The notes under the pieces: generated by a model
Database searches by the model: none
The model's input: the letters and a program-made list of their open reading frames with translations, nothing else
Told to the model about the DNA's origin: nothing
Assembly: GCF_021502725.1 (NCBI RefSeq)
Contig: NZ_JAKFFS010000002.1
Coordinates: 310,001-374,000, forward strand
Source: Dyadobacter sp. CY345
Lineage (GTDB): Bacteria > Bacteroidota > Bacteroidia > Cytophagales > Spirosomataceae
DNA: 64,000 nt
Reading direction: 5' to 3'
Shown: positions 37,000 to 46,362 of the stretch, in pieces
How the letters are laid out: each line of letters starts with the position of its first letter
Numbering within the stretch: the stretch's first letter is position 1
Translations under genes and position numbers: made by a program

Positions 37000-38304
37000 T
37001 TAAATTTTAACTTGTTCCATTTTAGGTGCAAAGAAGTGCATAACTGCCCATGCAAGCAAATAAGCAAATCCGCAAATGATAAAAATAACATTATAGCCTC
37101 CGCCAATATTTCCGGCTGTTTTATAATTGTCCAGAATAATACCTACCATAAGAGGAAAAAGTATTCCTCCTACTGATCCGGCCATTCCACCGATACCTAC
37201 AACAGAGCTGACAGCTTTTTTAGGGAACATATCAGATGCTGTTGTGAAAATATTCGCACTCCAAGCCTGGTGAGCTGCCGCCGCCAAACTGATCAAACAA
37301 ACAGCCTGCCAGATGTTGGTGGTATACTGCGCCAGCATAATCGGCGTCACCAGTACTGCAAAAATGAACATGGAAGTTTTTCGTGCGCGGAAAATCGGCC
37401 AGCCTTTATTGATAAAATAACCTGAAAGATAACCGCCGCCGATACTACCAATTGTAGTCGCAGTATAAACAATAACCAGTTCAAGACTTGGCTTGGAAAG
37501 ATCTAGTTTGAAAGCTTCTGCGAAGTAGGATGGGAGCCAGTATAGGAAAAACCACCAGATCGGATCGGTCAGCATTTTACCAAAAACGAAGGCCCAGGTT
37601 TGGCGCACTTTGAAAAGATCAAGCCATTTTACGGGTGCTTCTTTGCTGGTATCAGGCTCGTTGTCGCTGTGGATATAATCAAATTCAGCCTGGTTGATAC
37701 GTTCCTGTTTTGCAGGTACTTCATAATATCGCCACCAGAAAAATAACCAAACGAAACCCAGTGCTCCCGTGATTAAAAATGCTTCCTGCCATCCGTAAGC
37801 ACCTAATAGCCACGGTACCATTATTGGAGCAACTACTGCACCAATGTTGGCTCCGGAGTTAAAAATACCGGTTGCCAGCGCACGTTCTTTTTTAGGAAAC
37901 CATTCTGCCGTAGCTTTAATTGCGACCGGAAAATTTCCAGCTTCACCAAGTCCTAGTAAAGCGCGCATTAATCCAAAACTTAAAGTTCCTGTGGCTGCGG
38001 CGTGTAAAATGGCTGCGATACTCCAAACGACAACTGAAATGATATACCCTAATTTTGTTCCGATTTTATCAATAATAGCACCAAAACCGATCAGGGAAAT
38101 AGCATAAGCCGCCTGGAATGCCATAACAATATGACTAAAATCTTTTTCTGTCCAGGCAAAATCTGATTCCAAAGCAGGTTTCAATAGCCCCAGAACTTGT
38201 CTGTCGAGATAATTGATTGTGGTGGCAAAAAAGAGCAGAGCCACAACGCGCCAGCGGTATCTGGTCATGTGACTTTCCAACTTTGGGGCTTCGGTAGTTA
38301 GCAT
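37000..38304 (-). CDS. MFS hexuronate transporter (ExuT-like)
   Basis: The 434-residue protein has 12 membrane segments and belongs to the anion:cation symporter branch of MFS. Motifs include TTINYLDRQVLG at residues 29-40, GFGAIIDKIGTKLGY near 75, and LLGLGEAGNFPVAIKATAEWFPKKERALATGIFNSGANIG between 115 and 155, typical of ExuT/GudP proteins. It should import galacturonate or its unsaturated form. It is the fifth downstream gene of the pectin operon, 33 nt after the tagaturonate reductase gene, which supports this substrate. Confidence 0.88.
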   Translation of the reverse strand: MLTTEAPKLESHMTRYRWRVVALLFFATTINYLDRQVLGLLKPALESDFAWTEKDFSHIVMAFQAAYAISLIGFGAIIDKIGTKLGYIISVVVWSIAAILHAAATGTLSFGLMRALLGLGEAGNFPVAIKATAEWFPKKERALATGIFNSGANIGAVVAPIMVPWLLGAYGWQEAFLITGALGFVWLFFWWRYYEVPAKQERINQAEFDYIHSDNEPDTSKEAPVKWLDLFKVRQTWAFVFGKMLTDPIWWFFLYWLPSYFAEAFKLDLSKPSLELVIVYTATTIGSIGGGYLSGYFINKGWPIFRARKTSMFIFAVLVTPIMLAQYTTNIWQAVCLISLAAAAHQAWSANIFTTASDMFPKKAVSSVVGIGGMAGSVGGILFPLMVGIILDNYKTAGNIGGGYNVIFIICGFAYLLAWAVMHFFAPKMEQVKI

Positions 38305-38337
38305 AATAACAACAGATTATTGTTCTGGAATAGGAAA

Positions 38338-39867
38338 TTATATTTTGACGTATTCGACTTTTGCAAGAAAAATGTCCAGGGTTTGAGCTACACCTGAACT
38401 CGCAAATGATTCAAGATATTGGACGACATTATCTTCAGATACCCCCAGTTTTGTGAGATCAGATCCCCAAATAAATGAATCTTTCAGGATCAGATGGACC
38501 ATTTCGTTGAGTTGATGATTTTGCCATTTTTGATAAAAATAGGCTGCTTTTTGATCCTGGATGAGGTAATAGGCATCATTCGAAAAACCATAATAATTTT
38601 CACCTTCTTTCCGGACCGACTTCATGAAATAGATATATACAGCGAACCCGAAAGTCATGTAGTCGGGCGGAGTATGGAACGCTTTATAAAATTGCAGGAA
38701 AACCGGGATGACCCTTGAATTTATTTTTGCTGAGTAATTATGGGTGATATTGATCCATTTATGCTCGATATAAGGATTTCTAAATCGATCCAAAACCATC
38801 TGACTAAATTTTATCGCACGCTCCTCACTCACTGGATATGGGATCGAAACGGCAATTTCATTTTGTATCAGATGAGATAAAAAAGCTTCGAAGGACGGAT
38901 TTTGCATGGACTCTCTAACCGTTTGGAAGCCAGCTAAAAATGCTAATCCGCATCCCAAAGTATGTGCTCCGTTTAATAATCGAAGTTTCAATTCACGGTA
39001 TAACTGAATGTCGGGTTCAATAATAACTCCGGAATCAACTTGGGCAAATGACAAAACTTCTTTCACTTTTTCGTCACCTTCAATGGCCCAGAGCCGGTAA
39101 TACTCCGACATGATCATCAGGTCGTCAATGTATCCGAGCTCGTTCTCGATCTGTTTTTTTATTTCAACATCCGGACGGCCAGGAACAATGCGGTCAACGA
39201 GCGAATTACAAAACGAATTGCATTGTTCAAGCCAATCAATGAAGCCAGGTTCAAGCCCGTTCCTATGCGCCAGTTCCAGTACGATAGATTCCAGCTTTTT
39301 TCCATTATCTGCAATTAATTCCGTTGGAACGATCACCAGCCCAAAGCTTGGATCTCCTGCGAAAGCTCTGAACCGGGCATATAAAAACGCAAGCAGTTTT
39401 CCCGGAAACGAAACTGGCGGCCATTGATAAATGTCGTCCTGGACAAGCTGAATACCCAACTCCGTGGTATTTGAAAACACAACTTTAATGGCAGGATTTC
39501 TCGCACAATCCAAGACCAGCGACCACTGGGTTTTAGCGGATAATACCCGGCTGATAGATGAGGAAATAATTGTTTCTTCAACCAACTCGCCATTATGAAC
39601 ACCCTTCATGGCAAGCGTATACAAATTGTCCTGACGATCAAATGCCTTTAAATCACCTTCATCAGTAGATTTCACCACCACGATCCGGCCGTTAAAAATA
39701 CCTTCTCGGTTTGCCTTGTCTACAAAATAATCTGCAAGCCCGCGCAGGAACGCTCCGGTACCAAACTGGATCACTTTTTCCGGCAATTCAAACACGGCAT
39801 CATCCGGCACAGTAACGTTCGGATTATTCCGCAGACGGCGCAAATGCTCGCGATATAGGTGATTCAT
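38338..39867 (-). CDS. uxaB: tagaturonate reductase (altronate oxidoreductase)
   Basis: The 509-residue enzyme belongs to the mannitol dehydrogenase family. The N-terminal NAD site reads VIQFGTGAFLRGLADYFVD at residues 31-49, and the catalytic region shows VFSNTTELGI near residue 130 and LRLLNGAHTLGCGLAFLAG near 310, with the family's Lys/Asn/His region. UxaB reduces D-tagaturonate to D-altronate in galacturonate catabolism. The isomerase UxaC and dehydratase UxaA are not in the window. Gaps to both neighbours are 33 nt, so it is in the pectin operon. Confidence 0.9.
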   Translation of the reverse strand: MNHLYREHLRRLRNNPNVTVPDDAVFELPEKVIQFGTGAFLRGLADYFVDKANREGIFNGRIVVVKSTDEGDLKAFDRQDNLYTLAMKGVHNGELVEETIISSSISRVLSAKTQWSLVLDCARNPAIKVVFSNTTELGIQLVQDDIYQWPPVSFPGKLLAFLYARFRAFAGDPSFGLVIVPTELIADNGKKLESIVLELAHRNGLEPGFIDWLEQCNSFCNSLVDRIVPGRPDVEIKKQIENELGYIDDLMIMSEYYRLWAIEGDEKVKEVLSFAQVDSGVIIEPDIQLYRELKLRLLNGAHTLGCGLAFLAGFQTVRESMQNPSFEAFLSHLIQNEIAVSIPYPVSEERAIKFSQMVLDRFRNPYIEHKWINITHNYSAKINSRVIPVFLQFYKAFHTPPDYMTFGFAVYIYFMKSVRKEGENYYGFSNDAYYLIQDQKAAYFYQKWQNHQLNEMVHLILKDSFIWGSDLTKLGVSEDNVVQYLESFASSGVAQTLDIFLAKVEYVKI

Positions 39868-39900
39868 ACGCTTTATGTCTAAAAATTTAAAAGTCAGAAT

Positions 39901-41841
39901 CTATTTTTTTGCCGTCTGCTGCAATAACCAAATGGAAAGATCCTTGGCAGCTGCAAAGTTTTCGAAAGAATTATCAATTCTTCTGCCGTCCAGATACTCG
40001 TTATAAATCCAGGGATCGCCAAGGGCGTAAACTGTTCCCTTTCCATATTTCGAAACTGCCATAATAATGTCACCATGATCAGTCAATATCGACTTCGCAG
40101 GAGCGGTTACCGCAATAGGGGATAGTTCTTTGATATATAATTTGCCGGCGTTTTTGAAAATCGTCTTGTCGTTTGCAGGAACATCGATACGGCCTTGCTC
40201 AAATTGCAGGCCTTGTACCATATTTCTGTTTTTATTGGTAAACTGGATACCGAAAACTTTTGCCAGCTGGTTGAAATGAGGGATTTCGCAATTTGCTGTA
40301 TCATTCGCCATCAGTACGAGCACACCGCCAGCCTTCACCCATTTTTCAATTTCTGCGATATCTTTTGATTGAACAAAGTTGGGATTAGGTGATTCCTTTT
40401 TGGTGTCAGGATCAACGATGATGTACACATCAATTCCTTTCAGATTTTCCGTCGTTGGTGCTGAGGGAATTGAAACGGTTTGTGCGCCAAGTTCGCGATA
40501 CACATTACCCCATAACCAGAAACCAGAATGCTGGCGGTCTTCCCAGGTATAATGGAACGGCTCTTCCTGCCCAGCTGCGTTTTTACGAACTTCTTTGTTG
40601 AAATAATAATCCAGCGCCACTTTTTTTCCTTTTCCAACTGTATTTTCAGAAGCAATTTCCATTTCTACACTAGCCATTATGAATGGACCTACGCCTTTAT
40701 AATCGTTTTTCCGGATTGGCTCGCTGAGGTAATATTCATAACTTCCGTCGCGGTATGGCGTGCCACCAAGTCCGCCAACACTGACCGTCTTATTGAGGCT
40801 GATCGTTCCATCCTTCTCTTTTTCGATGAAGGTTTTCAAAATCCCTTCATAACCTTTTTTAGCCGCTACCGCATAGGTCGCAGGAATGTAACCCAATCGT
40901 GATCCCTTTGCCAAAGCATACACAAACATGCATGACGCGGACGCTTCCAGATAATTTCCTTTACGTGTCCCCTGGTCCATGATCTGGTACCAAACCCCTG
41001 AATTTTTATCCTGATATTTCGCCAGAACTGGTGCAAGTCTTTGCAGATATTTGATCAGCTCAGGTCTCTTTGGATGATCTTTCGGGAAATAATCCAGCAC
41101 GTCCACCAACGCCATCGCATACCAGCCAATCGCCCGTCCCCAAAAATGTGGAGATCTGCCTGTTTTTTTATCCGCCCATTTCTGTGCTTTTGCATCGTCA
41201 TAGGCGTGGTAAATCAGGCCTGTCTTTTCATCGATCGCGTACTTTTCGATAAGCTCAAATTGTTTTGCGATTTCGTCAAAATGTTCAGGATGATTGAAAA
41301 GCATGCTGTATTCAGCAGAGAATGGCTCAGCCATGAAAACGCCGTCCAACCACATTTGTTCAGGATACCGTTTTTTATGCCAATATCCTCCTTCTTTAAT
41401 ACGTGGCTGCTCTGCAAGTTGTTTCCACAACAGATCTGCTGCCTTTTTATATTTGTCCTTATCAGGCAGAGATTGCTGATAAAGTGTCAGTAATGGTCGT
41501 CCGGACGGAATATTGTCCAGGTTGAAAGAACTGTAATCGTAGGTGAGAATGGTGCCATCTGCCTTTACAAAACGGTCTGCATCTTTTTTGATATACTCAA
41601 AATATTTCCCTTCACCCGTACGGTAAAATACTCTTTCCAATGCTTTGAGCATCAGTCCCTGCTCATAATTCCAGTTAGAACGTTTGGCTTCCCCAACGAG
41701 AATGGAGTCTTTATTCCAGGAGATAAAGGAATCAGCCATTTGTGTCGACCAGGGCTTTTGCTGGGCAAATACGGCTGTCGCAATCAGACTGAAAAGTGTT
41801 AGTAAAGTAAGTTTTAAAGTACGGTCAGATAAATATTTCAT
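39901..41841 (-). CDS. GH105 unsaturated rhamnogalacturonyl hydrolase with C-terminal DUF4350-like domain
   Basis: The ATG at 41841 is preferred to the TTG at 41850; the protein is 646 residues. A signal peptide (LTLLTLFSLIATAVFA) is followed by the GH105 barrel up to about residue 400: SNWNYEQGLMLKALERV, RYPEQMWLDGVFMAEPF near 165, SPHFWGRAIGWYAMALVDVLDYFP near 235 and DQGTRKGNYLEASASCMFVYALAKG near 300. From about residue 430 a second domain resembles DUF4350 or a glutamine-amidotransferase-like fold (IDVYIIVDPDTKKE, VLVLMANDTANCEIPHFNQLAKVFGI, KYGKGTVYALGDPWIYNEYLDGRR). It is likely periplasmic and acts on oligosaccharides from rhamnogalacturonan. Confidence 0.88.
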   Translation of the reverse strand: MKYLSDRTLKLTLLTLFSLIATAVFAQQKPWSTQMADSFISWNKDSILVGEAKRSNWNYEQGLMLKALERVFYRTGEGKYFEYIKKDADRFVKADGTILTYDYSSFNLDNIPSGRPLLTLYQQSLPDKDKYKKAADLLWKQLAEQPRIKEGGYWHKKRYPEQMWLDGVFMAEPFSAEYSMLFNHPEHFDEIAKQFELIEKYAIDEKTGLIYHAYDDAKAQKWADKKTGRSPHFWGRAIGWYAMALVDVLDYFPKDHPKRPELIKYLQRLAPVLAKYQDKNSGVWYQIMDQGTRKGNYLEASASCMFVYALAKGSRLGYIPATYAVAAKKGYEGILKTFIEKEKDGTISLNKTVSVGGLGGTPYRDGSYEYYLSEPIRKNDYKGVGPFIMASVEMEIASENTVGKGKKVALDYYFNKEVRKNAAGQEEPFHYTWEDRQHSGFWLWGNVYRELGAQTVSIPSAPTTENLKGIDVYIIVDPDTKKESPNPNFVQSKDIAEIEKWVKAGGVLVLMANDTANCEIPHFNQLAKVFGIQFTNKNRNMVQGLQFEQGRIDVPANDKTIFKNAGKLYIKELSPIAVTAPAKSILTDHGDIIMAVSKYGKGTVYALGDPWIYNEYLDGRRIDNSFENFAAAKDLSIWLLQQTAKK

Positions 41842-41879
41842 GCGTTTCAATAATCTTGGTGAGCATTATTTTTGGTAAA

Positions 41880-42305
41880 TTATTTTACAAAATCCTCGCG
41901 CATGGGCGTGAACATATCGATCAGCACACCTGCCTCCAGGCAAACGGCACCGTGCATAATATTTGATGGGATATAATAACCGTCGCCTTTCTTCAATGTC
42001 TGTTTTTTATCTCCAATCGTTAACTCAAAGACACCGCTTTCAACATAGCTCATTTGCGTGTGAACATGTTTATGCGGCGCGCCGATCCCGCCTTTTTGAA
42101 AATCAATTTTTACCATCATCATGGTAGGGTCATAGGACATGATCTTTCTTTTCAGACCACCACCCAGATCCTGCCAGGGAATTTCTGAGTCTACAATAAA
42201 CTGTTTTCCGTTTGCAGCCTTTGCCTGCTGGTTTTGCGCGAACAATGGCGTTGCTGCGAAAAGTAATACTATACAAAAAACTGGTTTGATCTTATTGAAA
42301 TTCAT
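41880..42305 (-). CDS. secreted KdgF-like cupin
   Basis: The 141-residue protein has a clear signal peptide (CIVLLFAATPLFAQ). The single cupin domain has the metal site HKHVHTQ near residue 78 and a later His in IPSNIMHGAV. The sequence is about 60 percent identical by eye to the next gene upstream, which lacks the signal. KdgF-type cupins speed conversion of 4,5-unsaturated galacturonate to 5-keto-4-deoxyuronate. An exported copy suggests that this step, or binding of the sugar, also occurs in the periplasm. Confidence 0.8.
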   Translation of the reverse strand: MNFNKIKPVFCIVLLFAATPLFAQNQQAKAANGKQFIVDSEIPWQDLGGGLKRKIMSYDPTMMMVKIDFQKGGIGAPHKHVHTQMSYVESGVFELTIGDKKQTLKKGDGYYIPSNIMHGAVCLEAGVLIDMFTPMREDFVK

Positions 42306-42350
42306 ACGGATAAATTCCTCTTAAAATGAGTTGTTTGGGTTTGTCTTATG

Positions 42351-42692
42351 TTAAATAAAATCTTCACGTAAAGGGGTGAAAATATCAATCAGCACACCTT
42401 CTTCTATACAAGTCGCGCCGTGGATCACATCTGGTGGAATATAGTAACCGTCGCCTTTTCTCAAAATCTGAGTCTGGTCGCCGATCACGATTTCAAAAAC
42501 GCCACTGTCGATATAGCTCATTTGGGTATGGAAATGGCTATGTAATGCACCAATCCCGCCTTTTTCGAATGCTACTTTTACCATCATCAGGTTGTCGTCG
42601 TATGATAGCACTTTTCTCCTCAGTCCACCTCCGAGGTTTTCCCATTCAATTTCTGAATCAACAATAAATTCATTAGCTCTTATATCGCTCAT
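42351..42692 (-). CDS. kdgF: cytoplasmic KdgF-like cupin
   Basis: The 113-residue cupin has metal residues in HSHFHTQ near residue 53 and His in PPDVIHGA near 90. It lacks a signal peptide and so is the cytoplasmic twin of the cupin at 41880. It is predicted to linearise unsaturated galacturonate after uptake, feeding KduI and KduD at 45412-47133. It follows the CE12-GH28 gene by 30 nt and precedes the secreted twin by 45 nt, which fits tandem gene duplication. Confidence 0.83.
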   Translation of the reverse strand: MSDIRANEFIVDSEIEWENLGGGLRRKVLSYDDNLMMVKVAFEKGGIGALHSHFHTQMSYIDSGVFEIVIGDQTQILRKGDGYYIPPDVIHGATCIEEGVLIDIFTPLREDFI

Positions 42693-42722
42693 GCTATTTT
42701 CTAAGATTTTGTTTCTGGATTT

Positions 42723-45056
42723 TTAGTTTCTGGTCAATGCTTTGGATGAAGCATTGCCGCTGAATTCAATATTCTTTTTTGCCTTTTTATCGTCGGTGTT
42801 TAGTAAACGTATTCCTTTTGAGCGGTCGCCTATTACTTTCAAAAGCAAGTCTCTGTCATCCGCGTAGGAAATTTTGTCCATCGTAACGTTCGTGCTGTTT
42901 TGAATTTGCATAACGGTTTTATCTTTCGTGAAAAAGGAAACATTTTTCAGATTAATGTTCTCGCCTTCGATACAAACAAAACCCTTATTACTTTGCAGAA
43001 CAGCATTTTCGATTGTGATATTTTTGATGCTCATTTCCGGCAACCCTCGAACCATTATCGCTGTTTCCGCTCTCTTGCACACGATATTCCGGATATTGAA
43101 ATTCTGAAATTGTGGCGTTCCTGCATTTACAGGTTCCGCTTTCATCACAGGCAATTCATTTTTCTCACCTGCTTTCGGGACCGGATCTTTCGCCATATAG
43201 TACATGTCAAAAAGAATTGCTTCGCCCGGAATGTTCGTCATGTTAATATTGGAAATAAAAATATTCTCTACAACGCCACCACGACCGCGTGCTGTTTTGA
43301 AACGAAGGCCCACATCTGTTCCGAGAAAATTGCAGTTGTTAATGAAAAGGTTTTTAACACCTCCCGACATCTCACTTCCGATCACAAAACCTCCGTGGCC
43401 ATGAAAAACTGTTGAATTCTGGACAATTACATTTTCAGTTGGAACGCCACGTTTGCGGCCTTCTTCATCGCGACCGGATTTAATACAGATTCCATCGTCT
43501 CCGACGTCAAAAGTACAGTTGTCGATCAGGGCAAAACGGCAGGATTCAAGATCCACGCCATCACCGTTCTGTGCATACCAAGGATTTCGTACAGTCAGAT
43601 TTTTTAAAGTAATATGGTCGCAAAGCATCGGATGCAGGTTCCAGGCAGGTGAGTTTTGAAAAGTAACGCCTTCCAGAAGAATCTTTTTGCAATTGGAAAA
43701 ACGGATCATATTCGGACGAAGATATTCCTGAAATTTCGTAACGGTTTCCATGGTATAACCTGCCGCAATATTCCCGGCGCCAGGCGTGGTATTTCCTAAC
43801 TTTGAACCTTCACTTGGATACCAGATTCTCTGTGCCTGATCCAAAACACCGCCCGACGCAACCAGTTTTTGCCATTGAGAATCTGTGAGTTTTTCTTTCT
43901 TGACAGAGCGCCATGCCTGGCCTGCTCCGTCGATAATTCCGCCGCCGGTGATTGCAATGTTTACGGCATCCGTCGCGCTCACCGGCGATTGACAACGGAT
44001 CGCATCCAGTCCTTCCCAGTTTGTTTTCACAAGCGGATAATCTTTGTAATTGTCGCTGAACTGCAACAATGCACCTTTTGCCAGATGAAGATTAATATTA
44101 CTTTTCAAAGTGATTGGCCCTGAAAGCCAGAAACCTTCAGGAATAAGTACCGTGCCGCCACCTTTTTCAGCACACGCTTCGATTGCTTTATTGATTGCAG
44201 CTGAATTTAACACAAGCCCATCATTTTTTGCCCCGTAAGAAATTACATTAAAAGTATCTTTCCGGAAAGACGGCTGCTGAACAACCGGCAAGTCATAGAC
44301 AAACTTGTCTGTATCGCCAAAATGTTTAAGATGTTTTTTTAAATCCAGGTCCAGCTCATGAACCGATTTTGCAACAAGGCCTGCCATGATTTTCGCTCCA
44401 TAAACTGTAAAATGCGTATCATCAACCAGTCCCTTCGGGAATTTGGGATAGTGTCCGGCTTCGACATGCATAAAAAGTGCTTTTGAACCCTCCAAACCAT
44501 GTTGTACAATGACTTCCTGACTTAACGCGTGCAGATCAATCATCGGAACTTTTTGCTCTTTTGCAACAGCTTTTACTGCGGCTGGATAATTTCCGTGCGT
44601 ATCGAAAAATGTGCCTTTTTCATCAAAACGACGGCGCATAACTGGCGTGATCAAAACCGGATTTCCACCTTTTGCGCGCGTTTCGTTGATGAAGCGGATC
44701 AAGTTTTTTTTGTAATCGGTATTTGCAGCAGCGTACCGGCTGGTATCCTTATCTTTTGAATCGTTGTGTCCAAACTGAATAAGTACCCAATCCCCGGATT
44801 TCAGGTTTTTGGTTACTTTTGCCCAGCGACCTTCGTTGATAAAACTTTTTGTGCTTCTCCCGTTCTGAGCGTGATTTTCCACCTTGATCTTATCGGTGAA
44901 AAACTCCTGAAAAACCATTCCCCAACCCGTTTCCGGTGCGTCGCCAGGAGCCTTATTTGCAAGTGTTGAATCGCCGATCAGAAAAACCTGAATTTTATCC
45001 TGATCAGGTTTAAAACCTGTGATGATCAGAAAAGAGAGGAATAAGAGTTTTTTCAT
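42723..45056 (-). CDS. CE12 rhamnogalacturonan acetylesterase fused to GH28 polygalacturonase-family hydrolase
   Basis: The 777-residue secreted protein begins with a short signal peptide. Residues 22-240 form a CE12 esterase with Ser30 (LIGDST), Gly/Asn blocks (NGRSTKSF, QFGHND) and Asp213/His215 (VDDTHFT). Residues 268-750 form a GH28 beta-helix: FNVISYGAKNDG, GDG with Asp499, GDDGICIKSG with Asp520 and Asp521, HGHGG with His554, then LRFKTARGRGG. It should deacetylate and hydrolyse galacturonan or rhamnogalacturonan in one polypeptide. It is the first gene of the pectin operon under the operator at 45212-45237. Both active sites look intact. Confidence 0.92.
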   Translation of the reverse strand: MKKLLFLSFLIITGFKPDQDKIQVFLIGDSTLANKAPGDAPETGWGMVFQEFFTDKIKVENHAQNGRSTKSFINEGRWAKVTKNLKSGDWVLIQFGHNDSKDKDTSRYAAANTDYKKNLIRFINETRAKGGNPVLITPVMRRRFDEKGTFFDTHGNYPAAVKAVAKEQKVPMIDLHALSQEVIVQHGLEGSKALFMHVEAGHYPKFPKGLVDDTHFTVYGAKIMAGLVAKSVHELDLDLKKHLKHFGDTDKFVYDLPVVQQPSFRKDTFNVISYGAKNDGLVLNSAAINKAIEACAEKGGGTVLIPEGFWLSGPITLKSNINLHLAKGALLQFSDNYKDYPLVKTNWEGLDAIRCQSPVSATDAVNIAITGGGIIDGAGQAWRSVKKEKLTDSQWQKLVASGGVLDQAQRIWYPSEGSKLGNTTPGAGNIAAGYTMETVTKFQEYLRPNMIRFSNCKKILLEGVTFQNSPAWNLHPMLCDHITLKNLTVRNPWYAQNGDGVDLESCRFALIDNCTFDVGDDGICIKSGRDEEGRKRGVPTENVIVQNSTVFHGHGGFVIGSEMSGGVKNLFINNCNFLGTDVGLRFKTARGRGGVVENIFISNINMTNIPGEAILFDMYYMAKDPVPKAGEKNELPVMKAEPVNAGTPQFQNFNIRNIVCKRAETAIMVRGLPEMSIKNITIENAVLQSNKGFVCIEGENINLKNVSFFTKDKTVMQIQNSTNVTMDKISYADDRDLLLKVIGDRSKGIRLLNTDDKKAKKNIEFSGNASSKALTRN

Positions 45057-45187
45057 TCTAATTTATTAACGCGCTTATTTTCAAAAAAACCAAATGCGAA
45101 TTGACTTATTTCAATAACTGAAATGGTATATTATTAATAAGCCTATTGCAGGAATAAGACGAGTTTAGAGCTTATAATTATAATTAT

Positions 45188-45216
45188 CAAATAAAAAATT
45201 GTCTTTTGTTGTGCAA
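45188..45216 (-). promoter_or_regulatory. promoter of the pectin operon
   Basis: Read on the minus strand, the TTG of the operator end ATTGCA is followed after 18 nt by TTTATTTG, one mismatch from TAnnTTTG. The same arrangement occurs at 47237-47265. Confidence 0.5.
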
Positions 45217-45237
45217 TCGTTATCGGGAACGTTGCCA
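45212..45237 (-). promoter_or_regulatory. 26-bp LacI-type operator of the pectin operon
   Basis: The core CGTTATCGGGAACG fits CGTTnnCGnnAACG. It is identical over 26 bp to the GntR site at 15141-15166 (opposite strand) and differs at one base from the KduD site at 47261-47286. It overlaps the -33 region of the promoter, so binding should block transcription. Confidence 0.8.
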
Positions 45238-45350
45238 GTGATAGAATTTTATTGCGACAATTATGAAACGGTATAAGAATGTTTGTTTTTAGTCAATTTC
45301 AGGATTCGATATATGAATCTGTACACAAAGTAAATTTGGTATTATATCAA

Positions 45351-45391
45351 TAAAAAGGAGTTTGGTAAAGTATTAAGCTTTGCCAAACTCC
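45351..45391 (-). terminator. terminator of the KduD-KduI unit
   Basis: Read on the minus strand, GGAGTTTGGCAAAG pairs with CTTTACCAAACTCC (14 bp, one G-T pair) around a 7-nt loop and is followed by TTTTTA. Confidence 0.85.
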
Positions 45392-45411
45392 CTGTAAAAT
45401 TGAACGGATGA

Positions 45412-46242
45412 TTATCTTAAATCACCGATCGCAATAGCGTCCATGTCCGTATAATCCTTATTTTCTCCTGCCATTCCCCAGATAAATGAGTAATTGGAAG
45501 TCCCGCAGCCGGAATGAATTGACCATGGCGGAGAAATAATTGCCTGGCGGTCGGCCACCCATAAGTGGCGCGTTTCTGATGGCTCACCCATCAAATGCAG
45601 AACACGCTGATTTTGCGGTACATCAAAATAGCAATATGCCTCCATCCGCCGATCATGCACGTGCGACGGCATCGTATTCCAAACACTGCCCGTTTTCAAA
45701 ACCGTAAGGCCCATCACAAGCTGGCAGCTTTGAATGCCATCCATGTGGATATATTTGTAAATCGTCCGATGATTTGAGGTTTCCATACTTCCAATTGTCA
45801 CCGGCGTAGCATCTTCCTTTGTAAACAAACGTGTCGGACAAGTTTGATGTGCCGGTGAAGAAAGCAAATAAAACGCAGCCGGATTTTCCGCGTCGTTGCT
45901 TGTAAAAATCACTTTTTGTGTTCCTTTACCAACATAAATACAGCCCAGTTTACTGATCGCAATTTCTTCTCCATCGGCATTTACTGTCCCGTCACCGCCG
46001 ATATTGATGATACCAATCTCACGTCTTTCCAAGAAATAATTGGCTTTCAGAGAATCAAAAGTTTCTAAAACCAAAGGCGTGGAAACAGGAATGGCACCGC
46101 CGATCATGACGCGGTCATAATGCGAATAAACCCAGTTGATTTTACCGGATTCAAATATATTTTCAATTAAAAAATTCTCGCGCAAAGTCTCAGTATTCAT
46201 CTGAGAAACCTCTTTACGACTGCCTGCAAATCTGATTTCCAT
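45412..46242 (-). CDS. kduI: 5-dehydro-4-deoxy-D-glucuronate isomerase
   Basis: The 276-residue enzyme interconverts 5-keto-4-deoxyuronate and 2,5-diketo-3-deoxygluconate. The zinc site is clear: PSHVHDRRMEAYCYF near residue 200 with two His and Glu, plus HSGCGTSNY near 248. The N-terminal cupin half contains YSHYDRVMIGGAIP. Length matches the family (278 in E. coli). It lies 120 nt downstream of KduD on the same strand and ends in a terminator. No signal peptide is present. Confidence 0.94.
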   Translation of the reverse strand: MEIRFAGSRKEVSQMNTETLRENFLIENIFESGKINWVYSHYDRVMIGGAIPVSTPLVLETFDSLKANYFLERREIGIINIGGDGTVNADGEEIAISKLGCIYVGKGTQKVIFTSNDAENPAAFYLLSSPAHQTCPTRLFTKEDATPVTIGSMETSNHRTIYKYIHMDGIQSCQLVMGLTVLKTGSVWNTMPSHVHDRRMEAYCYFDVPQNQRVLHLMGEPSETRHLWVADRQAIISPPWSIHSGCGTSNYSFIWGMAGENKDYTDMDAIAIGDLR

Positions 46243-46362
46243 AGTTTAGTAGCTTTTGGCTTTAAGCGATTAGTATTCGCCCAAACGGCACTTTTATAAT
46301 TTTAATATCAGTATTAGATTGAGCAATCCCATTCTATCATTCACTCATTCCATCATTCAATA

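Larger units (their letters stand above)
45057..45411. other. intergenic region with pectin operon promoter and KduI terminator
   Basis: This 355-nt gap holds no gene. It carries the 26-bp operator and promoter for the CE12-GH28 operon (45151-45237) and, at its right end, the terminator of the KduI gene (45351-45391). Confidence 0.7.
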
